The notes: generated by a model from the sequence alone, not told the origin. Shown: positions 26,044-39,560, numbered from the stretch's first letter. The stretch is DNA of 64,000 nt from Vespa crabro (GCF_910589235.1 NC_060955.1:15514838-15578837), one strand, 5' to 3'. A program made the numbers and translations.

Positions 26044-26991
26044 TTAGGTTGGGGAAAAGTTTCTTCGTATTTTAATGTAAAAGTAAATCGGTTTTTTTTT
26101 CAAACGGAGTTTATTACACCAAATGTGTGCCGTTTTGATCAATCACCTTTCGCTATTTTTAAGATAAAATCATAATCCCGTCATCGTAGAACTTGTTTTC
26201 AGGACTCTGACAAGTGATTTTCACATACCTCTTTTGAAGCCAGTTTTACACCGTTAAGAGAATTCTACGAAAACTGAAACAAAAGTCTGACGGTGCAAGG
26301 TGAGAGCTTTCTCAATTTTTGACGGATCACCAAAGATGTGTGGGGTCCAGCGTCATCATGATTGAAAACGATACTTTTCTTATTATTCAATTTCGGCCAT
26401 TTTATCTTGATTGCTTAGCGTAAACTTTCCAATTGTTGACAATAGAAATTAGAATCTATCGTTTGAAATTTATCCATAGGTTCTTTTTATTCAACCTTCT
26501 TCAAATGGTTTAAATCTATTTTGTGGTCGATGTTTAGTACCTTAACGACATTATGATTGCCAATGTGTCACTTTTGCTCAATTTTTTTCATGATTTCTTC
26601 GACTTTTTCAGTTATTGACAGACCAGAACGAGATACATCACTTACATAAAAATTTCCAGGTTAAAAATGCTTGAATCACCTTTGTACGTAATGATACTGC
26701 ATCAGATTCATAAACATCACAAATTTTTTTAGCAACTCGAGTCGCATTTTTCTCCTTTTTGTAATAAAATTTCAAAATGTAGCAAATTTCTTCTTTATTT
26801 TCACTCATTTTCAAGATATGATAATTCTTAAATAAATAAACGAATATATCATAATCTTTTTAAAAAAATATTCAGTGATATGTTATTTTTCAAATGCACG
26901 CAATTATTACCAGATTTGATTAATAATATCAGAGTTATACGATCGTAATGTCCATCGGTTGGGAAAATACGAAGATTTTCCTCAATCCAAA
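26044..26991 (-). mobile_element. internally deleted mariner element nested in piggyBac
   Basis: Terminal inverted repeats of about 28-30 bp: the left begins TTAGGTTGGGGAAAAGTTTC; the right, read on the minus strand, begins TTTGGATTGAGGAAAATC, and both continue TCTTCGTATTTT. TA dinucleotides flank both ends (26042-26043 and 26992-26993), as expected for mariner. Length is about 948 bp versus roughly 1.3 kb for full mariners. Confidence 0.85.
26114..26808 (-). pseudogene. mariner transposase pseudogene
   Basis: On the minus strand the frame starts with ATG at 26808-26806, encoding MSENKEEICYILKFYYKK and VAKKICDVYES, the mariner N-terminal helix-turn-helix. It later shows IVFNHDDAGPHTS, around the second catalytic Asp, and ends KVIDQNGTHLV with a stop at 26116-26114. 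Multiple stops and frameshifts, and loss of the centre including the first Asp region (about 230 codons left of the usual 345 or so), make it non-autonomous. Confidence 0.82.
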
Positions 26992-27235
26992 TATATGGGC
27001 AGCGTTGATCGAGCGGATCAATATTTTTCCATATACTATTTTCTAGAAAAGTCTTTAGAATGGTTGGCGGAAGCTATTTTTTGGGGGTATGGAAGTATAT
27101 TCAGTTAATTCTTACGTTCTTTATAAATTGGAGAAAAAACGTAGAAACGAATAACATACGTTTACTCGTCTGTAATATGTAAAAACTTTGGTTGATCAAT
27201 TAAGAGAGGTGACTTTCGTCAAATTCGTATTTGAG
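26992..27235 (+). pseudogene. piggyBac-like transposase remnant, 3' part
   Basis: After the mariner element the frame resumes with YMGSVDRADQ, the piggyBac third catalytic Asp region (codon 27007-27009), exactly where the left part stopped. It then decays: a stop near 27110, and a frameshifted VNSYVLYKLEKK piece near 27113-27150, as in piggyBac. No C-terminal Cys-rich domain or element terminus is recognisable. Confidence 0.75.
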
Positions 27236-27239
27236 ATTT

Positions 27240-29550
27240 CGGTACTTCGACCTCCAAGTTTCAATAAAAGGGAAGGTTGCATGTTATTCTAACAGGAATT
27301 AAGAAAAATTGCTAAGTTTAAACGAAATTTTTATTTACATTACAATTTCTGGTTTATATCGATTCTAGATATTCTCCAAAAGCCTTCTTTCAATCCATTA
27401 CACTCGGTTCAATTATGTATAAATTAGTTGGAAAACAAGAAAATGGTTGTTATAATAGGAGTAAAGGGTGTTATAAATATCAAAATATTTGAGAATACTC
27501 AAATAAACATAATCAATTTAGAGAGATATTTTTTATTATCCTTATATTTGTTTCATTAAACGTCGACAAGATAACAAATCGAATTGTACGTTCTCATATA
27601 AATGTTTCACTCTTAATTTGCATTTTCTAACGTTTTGAAAAACTTTCAAAACTGAATCGTTTCATGGTGCATAGCGAGACGTCATAAACGTTTTTTATTT
27701 ACGAGACAATCGTCATTTCTGCAGGCCTGGACGTATACGAGTATTCGCATGTAAATCGCTTCCTCCGTTTCAAGGTAGAAGACAAGAAGGGATGGAGAGA
27801 CAAGAAGGGAGAAAGGAGACACTCTTAGAGTGCGAGATATGCAAATGTCGCTAATTACTGGTAGCGGCAGGATTACACGATTCGTCGTTCTTTCCCTCCT
27901 TCGAATGCCTATCTCTGTCTTCCTCTTTCTCGTACTCGTATTCGCTCCTTTTTCTTTTAACCCTCTTTAGCTTCTTTGTCCCTTGGCACGTCCTTACCAG
28001 TCTCTCCTATCCTATTCTAGACGCTCCCTTTGGCCCGACTCTTCTCTTTACTGGATAACTAACACCTTGTAACTAGAAAATCAAGCTCGAAACGCTGATT
28101 CCCGACGTTTCGTAGTCCGATGATGTTAATTGGCGAAAGAGACGAAGGGATAATCCCTTCTATCTCCATCTCGTTTTTTCTTTTTTAAGAAGTAACACAC
28201 CAGACAAAGTCTCATAATCTTCTGTCTTCCTCTCGAAGATCGAAGGTGCCGGACTGATAAGAGCTTGGAATTAGGCTCTATCGTAGTTGTTCACTGTCAG
28301 CCGAAATTGTCGAAATGGGGGCATGCCGAATAGACTGTGCTTTCAATGGTTCTTCCTGACCATAAGAAAGAAGAGACACCGAGTAGACTTCCTCCCCTCC
28401 TTTGACGTTAACGATCGCCAGAGAAAATTAGAGAACTAAGGTTGGATTAGCCAAGGATATTTCGATGTTGGTTGCTCCATGTGATATGAGCCTGGTCTTT
28501 CTCGAAAATTGGCTGGAATATGTTCATTGTTTCCGCTTCGTGTAACTTGTGCGTTTAATGATACGGGAGTTTTAGTAGGAGTCGCATGATAGCTCTTAGA
28601 GGCTCTTACGTAGAAGAGAATAGCAGAGGGTTACAAAAATGAAGAAACTTGGGACAGGTAAAGGAGATTGGACTCGCTAAGAAATTGCGAAAAAGTCGAA
28701 ACCATTTTATTATCACGTGTAGTAACATCCTTCTATGTCGAAAAAATAAAGAACTTCCGAAGATGCGTGAGAATTTTGTCTGTTCCATTCCTCGAATATT
28801 ACTTCGAAGCAAAGAATGCCATCGAACAATAGGAGATTCGAGCGATAGTGGCATATAAGAATCGTGACGCTGCGTGGTTGAACAAAGCTACGAGCCGAAG
28901 AAGAAGAGAAAGAAGAGAACAGAGGAAGGAGGAGGAGGAGGAGAAGGTGGAGAAGAGAAGAAGAAGAATAAAAGGATATAGCGGGAGCGGTTATTACGGT
29001 GCCATAATGAGAGGGTGGTCCGGTGAACTGAGGCCATTTTTAGATAAGAAAAGTCGGACCTTGTGGTTGGAGGTCGCGCCGAATTAGGCAGGACTATTTT
29101 CATTACGTTCTTTGAGGTTTCCTCTTGGTGTGCGTTGGGCTCTTTGCTGCAACCGAAGAGGAAAGGGCAAATAGTTTAAGAAATCCTGAAAAATTATTGT
29201 CTCCCTTGCACTCGATGACCAACTTCTTTTTATCCACGCCACATACACACACACACACACACACAACAACAACACACTATTTCGAAGTTTGTCTAATACT
29301 AATGGAACTTTCTTTAAAGAGCCCGTTTTTGCAAACAGAGATCTTCTCTTCCTTAAATTTCATACTCGATTCTTTCGAGGTGTCAGAATATTTGTCTTTA
29401 CATCTTCGATTTGATTAATTAGCACGAAAACGTAACGTAACGTTTAAACAAATTGCTAGTACATATAATGTATAATGTCTATTAATCATTATTACTTGTT
29501 TATTATCGAAAGATAAATCGTAACTTTTCATTGATATTTATTTCTATATA
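27240..29550 (+). other. intron segment without recognised gene
   Basis: Unique sequence, moderately GC between 27.7 and 28.9 kb. It contains a GAA/GAG trinucleotide patch (28900-28970) and a short (CA)n at 29246-29264. No recognised frame. Confidence 0.65.
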
Positions 29551-29638
29551 TTTTTCTTTCTTTTCTTTTTCAGGTAAGACTTCTGATAAATGATAATAAT
29601 CGAGAAGTTTCTTTTCTATCGAGAATATCATGGTAAGT
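29551..29638 (+). promoter_or_regulatory. candidate recursive splice site with downstream donor
   Basis: A pure pyrimidine tract of about 20 nt runs into CAG (29571-29573), followed immediately by GTAAGA (29574-29579), so a 3' splice site abuts a 5' splice site. A second strong donor, ATG|GTAAGT, begins at 29633 and defines a 59-nt exon-like interval (29574-29632). That interval contains stop codons in more than one frame, so its inclusion would not extend a protein. This matches the known layout of ratchet points with RS-exons in long introns. The position is near the middle of the in-window intron. Confidence 0.5.
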
Positions 29639-30179
29639 CGAGAAAAAAGCGAAACTATTTGTAAGTATGGGGGAATTCATGAGGAATGGCGTATTATAAA
29701 ACCGGATATTCTTCGTGTGACAACAACGAATGTTTCCGAGGTACTCGGAGTTAGTCGTGCTTTCATAACTCGATTTCGTCTAACTCCATGGCGGTTGAAC
29801 GTGATCAAAGGAGTTCTTGCGTTAAGAAGATGCGACTTAAAGTATAATATCAAATCGGTATTCGACTGGAAATATCTTTTCTGCCGTGGGGATCTTAAAA
29901 AGAGTTGGGAAAATAGGCTGCGGAAGAGAATTTTTATATTTTTCAACGTTATGTTAAAAATAAAAAAAAAAAAATAAACAAATCATTAGGATTGGTATTC
30001 GGTTTTATCTTTCATTTAAAGTTATTCTTCGTTAAAAGAAGAAATTGTTACTATGTATGTGTGTATGTATATCTATGTGTCTCTTAGCAGTAATTGTTAG
30101 CTGTCGCGGAGTGTCATTTCTTTTTCGCTGTTTTTATCCTTCTTTCTCTCCGTCTGTTCTAATAAAGCATCGGTGAAGA

Positions 30180-30184
30180 AAGAG

Positions 30185-30238
<54 letters not shown>

Positions 30239-30290
30239 GAGAGAGAGAGAGAGAGAGAGAAACAGACAGACAGACAGACATATATATATA
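30180..30290. repeat. compound (GA)n-(CAGA)n-(TA)n microsatellite
   Basis: GA run at 30180-30261, then CAGA units to about 30280, then TA units to 30290. Confidence 0.95.
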
Positions 30291-31069
30291 CACACAACAC
30301 ATAAACATTTAGAAAAGAAGAGACATCGCGTTTCTCGCTTGTCGTGCGGTGGCTCGTATTAATGCGAATCTTTCACGGATATCGTACTTGGAGGTGTCGC
30401 GCGAGTGAGCGCCAACGCAGCACTAAATCATCCACGGCCAATCAGACTGGCCTTTGTGAGCTCGCCAGGAAGAAGGCGTCCTCCTTCGAGGATATATCTT
30501 TTGACCTCTCTCTTCTTAATCTTTTTTTCTTGTAAGCTTAACGTAGAGACGTCAGTTCTCTTTCTTCACGCTGTTACTTAATTTCACTTGTAATTGTATG
30601 CGAAAGAGCGGTTTGCTTACTAATTTGAAAAAAGTCAAAGTATTCTTCGAAATTTATTCGATATATTCTTTTTATTTTTTCTTTTTTTTTCTTTTTTTTA
30701 TTTTTTTCTACAAAAAGTATAGGTAGATATCATATTTGAATGTAAAACTTCAGAAACATCAAAATTTAGATCATAAATTGCCGTGATTATCAATGGTGAT
30801 GTCGTCATCGTGTTTCCCGTTTATTTTTCATTTTGAAGATCGATTCATACGTTTCATTTCACTCTCAGTACAGTTTTCATATCATCTTTGTTCTGTCAAT
30901 TTAATTAGAATTTAGTTTCAATTATTTATATTTGCGTATATCAGTTCAATTTACTATTAGTCAGATTATACAAATCCTACAATATGAACATCGAAAGCGT
31001 ATAAGGTGAGGATGATAGCTCGAAAATTTCTTTGTTCATAGACAAAACTTGCAAGTTAAAAAAGTTAAT

Positions 31070-31982
31070 GTAAATATACATCTTAACACATTTCCCTTCA
31101 GTTTCAGTTCAGTTGACCGATCCGTCATATTTTTTTTTATGTCCAAGATCGTCGTCAACGAAAGTTTTTTTGAAATGACTGACTGAATTTAGATAACTTG
31201 CCGTCTTTTGTCTCTAGTATGGTACAGAAGCAAGAGAGAGAGAGAGGGGGAGGGGGAGAGGAGGGAGAGAGAGAGAGATCCCCTATCTCGACCTTAACGT
31301 CTTTTGTGTTATTAGGTTGCGATATACTATATTTGTTCTGTTTTTTCACATGTTGGCGGAAAATCGCTTTTTCATACCATTATCAACTTCTCGCACGCAA
31401 ACATTATTTTTCATTTTATAAAAGTGACATTCCAGGTGTCATTTAATAAAATTTTTCTGTGAGCAGCTAGTCGTAACACTTTTTGTATTATTTTAAACAT
31501 GTCAGGAAATAAAGAATATTTTCACCATATTTGCTTTTTTATTACAAAAATGCAAAAACCCATTACATAAACTCGTAAACTTGTCACAAAATTTGCTATA
31601 TACGGAATCTGTACTAATTTAACGTGCAGAAATATAAAGAGAGAATTTTTGCTGTCAAAGATGCATTTTACAAAATATGTTAAGCTGATCTGATCACAAA
31701 AAACTTTTATTAAAATGACATCAGAAATGTCACTTTTAAACGAAAGATAATATTTATGTGCGTGAAGTTGATAACGGTACGAAATTGATATTATTGAAGA
31801 GTAAAATCTAAAGAACTAAGGAAGGTTAATCTCCTTTGTCCATATACAAAAGACATTATCAGTATTTCATCAAAAAATATCTTTGACGACGATCTTGGAT
31901 TATCTCGAATAGAAAGAAAATATGACAGATCAATGACTGTACTGAAATTGAATGAAAATGTGTGAAAGTGTACATTTAAATT
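31070..31982. repeat. long diverged inverted repeat
   Basis: The left arm (about 31070-31487) matches the reverse complement of the right arm (about 31669-31982). Matched blocks include GATCCGTCATATTTT with GATCTGTCATATTTT, CCAAGATCGTCGTCAA in both, and a 60-70 bp block around TTATCAACTTC and AAAAGTGACATT. The left arm is longer because it holds a GA-rich insertion near 31226-31280. The spacer is about 180 nt. No coding frame is conserved. It could be an old TIR element or an inverted duplication. Confidence 0.65.
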
Positions 31983-31999
31983 ACATATGTTAATATTAA

Positions 32000-33096
32000 A
32001 ATTACTGTGTTTGGAATAATTAGAACAAATACTAAACTAAAATGTTTGAATCGACCATTACGTCGTGAAAATTATATCAATATGTGATAATTAAATAAAT
32101 ACGTTATGTGGTGTTATATTTTGCATGCGATTCAATACTATTAGATGTATAAATAGTATTATTGTGCAATTCAATACTATAATTCAATTCAATATTTCAT
32201 TGTTCTTATTATTATAAAACGATCTAATTGGTATGAATGAAAAATCAATCGAAATACATTTGTCTCTTTGAACGCGTTAATGAAAATGAACAAAAAATCT
32301 TTTTTCGACCATTCAAACGAGAATAATCCTTTAATGGAGTTTGTATCGCGTGAGGAAAAGAGACGAAAAGAGAAAACGGATCGAAGGAAAGTTTGCTGCA
32401 TCCCAGCCAAGGGCGAAAGTATCCATGTAATTTCGACTGCCGGTCTGCCAACTATCTTTTTAATCGAACATTGATTTACGAGAGTCGCCATTTTGGGACG
32501 AACACGAGTGAAAAAATTATCGGTTTTTCTCGTGATCCAAATATTTAGACGTATTCGTGTTCACATACCCATACTGGATTTATGAAATTATCATTACGTC
32601 ATATACTTCGACGAGGGTCGGAAAGGAAAGAAAAGAGAATGCGAAAATGAGAACACAGTCGCACGCACCTTGCAGCAAAAGAAGGCATCAGGGCATAAGT
32701 TATCTTATGACTCGATCGACTGACCGACCAAGCTGTCACGTAAGAAACGGATCTTTTCATTTCTTTTCTTCACCTCGTTCTTACCTTCCAACATTATTTT
32801 ATTGTTATATAAAAAGACTGGTGAATGTATAAATCAAATAATGACGACATTTGGATCTTTGTAATACAGTCTAAATCTTTACAATAGCTGCCAAAACTTT
32901 GTAGTTATTGGAAATTTGAGCAGAATAATATATTCTTTTTTTTTTTTTTATATTGCATAAACATGACGGAAGACCATTGTTACCGATCAGTATGCAGCAT
33001 CACTTCGAGTATTATCTATCTTGTAGATACGGAACTTACCTGGATGTAATTCGAGAAGGTATATTGAGAGAGATCGAAACGTTATAGTTGGACAGC

Positions 33097-33139
<43 letters not shown>

Positions 33140-34030
33140 GTGGATAGAAGAGAGATTTTCTCTTGACGAGTCGGGGTCTCGTCCCCATTTCGTTCAATAA
33201 GTGAGATGAGGCAGGCATATCGGAGGTCTGTGACCTTAAAAGTTGTTCCAAAGGAGACGATGCTTTTGGTAGGAGGAAGGAGGAGGTGGCACGAGTGAAA
33301 GAGGACAAGACAAGCTCGTTCATTTTATCGTACACATCGAGGTCTGATGCACACGTATACACATGTGAGATTGAGAGAGAGAGAGAAAGAGAGAAAGAGC
33401 ACACCTATGGCATGGTATTGTAGAGATATACAGAGCCTGATCTGTCAGGTAGCCCAGTGATACATGGGCATGTGCACATAATAATATCGTGTGACAGGCC
33501 GCAGGATAGGTGGCGTGGGTCGGCAGACAGGGAGTGCCACTACGAACTAACCCCGTTTGGTCTACTATATTCTCTCTCTTTCTCTCTCTTTCTATCTATC
33601 TCTTTCTCTCTCTTCTACTAATGTGCTTTTCATCGTGATTGTTAACAATTAGCAAGCAAAATCGGTATCTACCGGTACTCCGAGTCCGATTATGCGTCGA
33701 TTGAGATTACAATGAGAATGTGTTTCGTCATATATAGGGCGTTAAATTAATCTTGATTGTTTAAAATATATCATTTCTTTCAACGTATTGGAAATTTACA
33801 TTTTTTTTTTCTTTTTGATTTCTTAAATAGATATTATATCCTTGATTCTTTGTAGAATATATACCGATCTCTTTGGGAACAACAGGAAAATTTTTTTATT
33901 TGAAATAAATACAAGAAACATATCACGGTGCAAGAGCGATTCGCGATCGCATCATCACACACATGTTTCATTCTCGCGGCATGTAGAAACGAACGAGCGA
34001 AGCGAAGGATAAAGAAAAGAGAACATCTTT
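32000..34030 (+). other. intron segment without recognised gene
   Basis: AT-rich unique sequence, (GA)n at 33100-33131 and a non-repetitive GC-richer patch at about 33430-33550. No homology recognised. Confidence 0.65.
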
Positions 34031-34035
34031 TCTTT

Positions 34036-34039
<4 letters not shown>

Positions 34040-34112
<73 letters not shown>
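34040..34112. repeat. (CT)n microsatellite, 73 bp
   Basis: Perfect CT run. Confidence 0.96.
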
Positions 34113-34114
<2 letters not shown>

Positions 34115-35300
34115 GTCTCTTTCGCACATGCGTTGAAGTTAGTCCTGAGATTTCAGAGATCGATGGTTCATAAAAGTCAGTATGCTAATAATTCGTAGGG
34201 TTAAAGACGATCCCTTTTAACAATTTTTTATGATCCTGTATCGTCGTAATAACCGATCGGTTATATAATTACTTGCGGAAACTCGTAAAATTATCGAGGA
34301 GTAGTTTTTAGAATAACAATGAATAAAAACGACTATAACGTCCATAACTAAAAGAAAACATATATATAAGAGAAAACAAAAGCTATCTTACAAAGGGGAG
34401 AGAAAGAGAGAGAGAATATCGATACATGAAAATTAATAAAATTTGTACTGTACACTATATTTTGGCGATATTTTATTCTCTCGAAACATTTTGTTATCTT
34501 GCTTAAAATTCGATCAATTTTAAGAAAGTTCATATTATGTGAGAATCGATGTATAGTAACGAAACTTATGTAATAATGATTCGCTTTAGGCACGAGAATA
34601 ACGTAAGTCGATTACGTTTCGTGCAAAATGTTGGAAGTCGAGTGAGAAACTCATAAAGTGGCTTACGCGGAGATTATCTCGTATAACGATTCGCGTGCGC
34701 GTTACTTTGTGGTAAAAGTTTGAGGCTTAAAGAAAAATCTTTTCGAGAGAGAGAGATGCAGAGACCGAAACGAGAACGATAAACCAAGATTTTTATTTTG
34801 TTTCTCATACCAACTGCGAGATCGAAAGGACTGTCGCGTAGGCAACGAAAATCGGCAATATCACCATCAACTAATACTAGATCTCTTACAGAATAGATAT
34901 TTATTTGTGTTTCTTGAGTTCCCAACATTTTCGCGTATCACCACGAATCTTAACATCAAGATAGCTATTTTTTATCTTTGCTCTTTTGCTTTTTTACTCT
35001 CTTATTTTGTCATGTATTTTCTTCATTAGTATTATTATGAACTTTACATTTTTATACTTTAAATATTTGTCTAACTTATTAACTTATCAACTACTTTGTC
35101 TTGGAATAACTATTTCCCCTAGCGCAATAATTGTAAGATATATCTATGAACACTCGTTGGAAGCTGTAGACTGCAACAATGCCGTTTTAACTTTGGTTGT
35201 TGCACGAAAGATCTCTCAGATCTTTGCACACACCCAAACGAATTAGTCTATATGATGCCGTGAGGAGCGCTGTTTATAGCTGCCTGTGAAATCGCACGTG

Positions 35301-35325
35301 CGCTCGCTCGCTCGCTCGCTCACTC

Positions 35326-35377
<52 letters not shown>

Positions 35378-35392
35378 GAGAGAAAGAGAGTG
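35301..35392. repeat. (GCTC)n followed by (GA)n
   Basis: Five or so GCTC units (35301-35325) run straight into a GA array (35328-35392). Confidence 0.93.
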
Positions 35393-38300
35393 AGAAATCA
35401 TTAGAGATTTCTTGAGATTATTGGCCAGAGTAATTCATCGATCAGTCCGTAGAAATTACGGATTGCTCACGATTATTACGTGTGATTTATATCGATGTTT
35501 GAGAAGATAAATCTGCTCTATCGGCCGATCGTTTGATAGTTAGATACTGGTAGAAAGACTTCAAACACGATTCAAATGGATTCTATTAATTAATAATAAT
35601 TATCGTTTGTTTTGAATATAACGTATCGCGTAATTAAATGTGTTTACGTAATTATCTTATTGCAATTAATTAAATTTTGATACTGCTTATTATTTTTATT
35701 ATATTTCTTTTTATATATGTTTTTTTTTTTTTTAAGTATCATGCTGCCCAATAATTTAAGGCATTTATGAGATCAAATCCGACACAAAAAGATTTTGTAA
35801 GACATTTTAAATAAGTCGTGCAATAGGAAATAAATTATTATGATTAAAATGAAAAATACGTAAATAAATGATCATATTATTGCAGTGTTATGATATGAAT
35901 TGATCTGTCTAGGGTATTGATTTGTTAATCCAGTTCGTTAATTCAACGAGCTATGTACCGTATTTAAAACGTAATTTATGTGTCTCCACATGTCCGTAAA
36001 TTATATATCTAAATTAAATATAGTCCCTCGTTAGATAGAGAATTCTAAGAGGGGGAAAAGATAGCCGTCGACGGTACGTTTGCATTCTAATAATAGTTAG
36101 CACATTTCGGACTCTCTCGAATACAATCTGAGAAAAGGAAAAGTCTTCGTAAATTCCTCGCGAGTGTTCGCGAACTTGACGTTTTTTTTTTACATTGCTG
36201 CATATCATTCAATATCTCTCGTTCGATAACCCGTTCGTTGTTCAGTTAGAACATTACGACGACCGTTTCCATCGTGAACATTACATTTTCTAGAGTAGTA
36301 GGCGAAGCAACCCGTTGTCGTTTCTCCTTTATATGTTTAATTGAACGACGATCGTGCAGCCAATTTAGTTCTAGTCTCTCTACCAATGACGATGGATGAG
36401 TACCGGTTCTCCTAGAACGTAGGCTTTCGATTTATGATTCGGTTCGAGACTGTTTTGATAATGGAACGCCTCACGGAAATGCAATTTTACCGTGTATCTG
36501 TTAGTTTTCTTGTTGTTCAGTGACACATTTCAAAATCGATGAATGGATAAGAAAGAGCAAATGTTTTATCCTACTACGAATCGATTTTTATAAATACAAA
36601 GAAAATAATATATGCGGGAAATGGTTCAAGTATACAAATGATTAAAAGTCCATTCTCTTTGTTCTTAACGCAATGTGTTAATTAGATGCTCGCGACTTGA
36701 ATAATTGTCCTCGTCGTAGGTAAAAATACGAGTGATCCGATTGTAACTGAGATGCAGTGTTAGGCGCCTAACGCACGTTCTTCCTTATTGAGTCAGAGTC
36801 CAACACACAATACCTTTTCTTGTTCATTAACGAGTAGTATGTAATCAAGAAACACGTGTTAACTACTCTCATTAGCATGAAGTTCGTATGGAAGGAAGAA
36901 TGTCGTTGGCAAAGGTCTCGGGATATAAGGCAACCTAAACTGAGAATTTTAAGAGAAAGAGAGAAAGCACGAGCTATCAGCGCCATTGTCGTTGTGATTA
37001 TAAGCTATCGCTATCTCGCGTCTATGACGTCATTTAGGTCGAAAGCAAGACCAAGAGCGAATTGCTAGTCTACCAACTCGTTTGTTCCTTCTTCGAGCGA
37101 AGATTCAACGATAAACGTTATTTGGGCATAATAACTAAACGGGAAAAAAATCTTGTTCTTGCGATAATTAATCCTGGCTGAATTATGGCTACGATGATGT
37201 AAAATCTCCGTCGTTTCTTTGTCCTTTCACCAAAGTTTCCAAGAAAACCAAATGTATGAGAATTACGAAATTGACTTCTTTTAACATATCTTCTCGATTC
37301 AAAATTAAAATATGATATAAGTAGTTTTTAGTTTTTGTTGTATTTTCTTTTCTTCTCTTTTTATTTTTTCGACAAAATACATTTAGACAAAATAAATAAA
37401 TCAATAAATAAATTTATGTATACGTATATGGAGACGATAAATAAATTTATGTATACGTATATGGAGACGATAAATAAATTATATGACAACATCCAAGATA
37501 GGTCCATTACATCTTTCCTTATTAGAATGTCTGTTTGATGCCTATTCAATTCTCTTGCCTAGTCGATGTCATCGTTACAAAGAAAGTTAGCAAGTTCTCG
37601 TAAGTTCAGTGAACGTCAGGGAGTCAAAGAAATTGGCGTACGTACGTGCCAAGAACCAAGAACCCAAGCTAGATTCCACCTTCGTTTTCCCCCTTCTCCT
37701 CTTCTTCATCCCGACGATTACTCAGGCTGAACACCGATCGTTGCTCGTTGTTATGTACCGAATATCAATACTTACGTGAATTGACCTCGAGATGTACGCT
37801 GATGTTCCAAATAACTAATTAATCAATTGACGACACTATTGTTTATTAAAATCACTTCGTATGTAAAAAAAATGTTTTGGCCATTTGGACTCTGTTGTGT
37901 GAAATCGATTGATGATTCGTGGAAACGTATAGCTGATAGAAATCGTTGAAGAAATTGAAGCACGTTCTAGATAGATTAACAACGGCAGGCCCTGCGTCAT
38001 CGAAGGGCGAGACCAATAACGACGAGGACTTTGTGTCCATTTCTGTCTGCATAGGACGACCTGTCAAACGCACTACATATACATAATTCGCAGTACATTC
38101 TCACTCCATCTCTCTTTATATTTTACTCTTTGTGCCTGTTAATATTGCAACAGTGGTTGCATCGATCCTACGCTTAATGTCTGAGTTCTAACCAATCATG
38201 TAAATCTTCTCATTTATGCGTCTACACGATCTACGCATACGTATATACATATATACATACATTATTTCGTAGTATCTCTCTTCTCTTTTTTGTAGATTCA

Positions 38301-39560
38301 TTTTTGTATCAACGTTATAAATAATATACAATGAAACAAAGATCATAGTTAAGTTTGATTGCCGAAATCGTTTACTTTCTGCAAAAGAATACAAAAATTT
38401 AAACGCATCAAAATTGTACCAAATTGGAACTGTATGCAATTCATGTAAAATTATATACATAACATTAAATCAACCATGATCGATGATAATGTAAACAATT
38501 TCGATAGCCCTATACCCATTCGATAGGACGATAATAATTCCGATGCAACGAACCGTTGTGAATGTTACTCTTCGAGGAGAATAATATTTCTATTCGCCTT
38601 GCGATAAAGCAAATTTATGATATCTTATCTTGGAGAGAAACATTTTCTTTTATAAACGAGAAGCACGGTGGTGATCTTTCTCTTTCTTTTTCTCTCGTTC
38701 TTTATTTTTCGTGACGTATTTTACTTTTCAATGTATAAAGTTTCTGTTCACGAGTCATTGTTAACACATCGCATTATACAAAAGTATTAAAATATACTCT
38801 TATCATCAAATTTTAATGAATAAAGAGCCAATGAGTACTCAAAAATATTCTTTTATTCGCGTTAAACTTATATCTATAAAAATAACATAGAAAAACTAAT
38901 TTTTGTGATCTGTAATACACAAAAAGAAACAAAGCTGTTACAATTTCCTCATGGAAGGATAAATATTTCTATTATTATGCGTCACTTAAAAATAATTCAT
39001 AAACATTATCTTTGATAAATTTTTAATATTAGTTTACACTATCGATAGCCAAAATATTGTACATTACTTTGAGTATATTATTTTTCCTTTTTCTTCATTT
39101 CATGCGTCTGATTACGTCCTCATTAGTTGAGTTTCATCTCTAATGATACCCTCTATTAGTTTTTTAATATTTAACATTACAGACACTATATAATACTGAT
39201 GTATTCGTGCTCATTGTATTATCTATTGTTCCACTGTGTATGTGATGTGAGAGCACATATATGTGCTAATGATGCAAATGATTTTCTTATAAATTGATTA
39301 TTACAAAGAAAAAAATGATCAAATTCTTGATTTCAATATCGAACGTATACCCGTCAATACATCAAGATGAACAAAGTATATATAAAGGTGTCCTGATAAA
39401 AGAAAAACTTCTTTCTTCGTATCGACGACCAGTAATACCAGTCGTATTTCACATTCTTTTACAACGCTTTCTCCGCCCCCGTCTTGTTCGAGACGTGACA
39501 CAGTACACACGGTCTCTTTCTCGAGATCTCTCATGACGGCACGCATGGCATATGCGTATG
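35393..39560 (+). other. AT-rich intron without recognised gene
   Basis: Four kilobases with no long GA array. Mostly unique AT-rich sequence; the 33-bp tandem repeat at 37406 is its only structured element that I see. Confidence 0.65.
37406..37480. repeat. 33-bp tandem repeat, 2.3 copies
   Basis: Two perfect 33-bp units (37406-37438 and 37439-37471) containing TTTATGTATACGTATATGGA, then a 9-base partial third copy. Confidence 0.95.

Noticed and set aside
29630..29977. 115-codon + strand frame beginning near the ratchet candidate
   Set aside because: Its start overlaps a strong donor (GTAAGT at 29633), the product matches nothing known, and it ends in a poly-A run.
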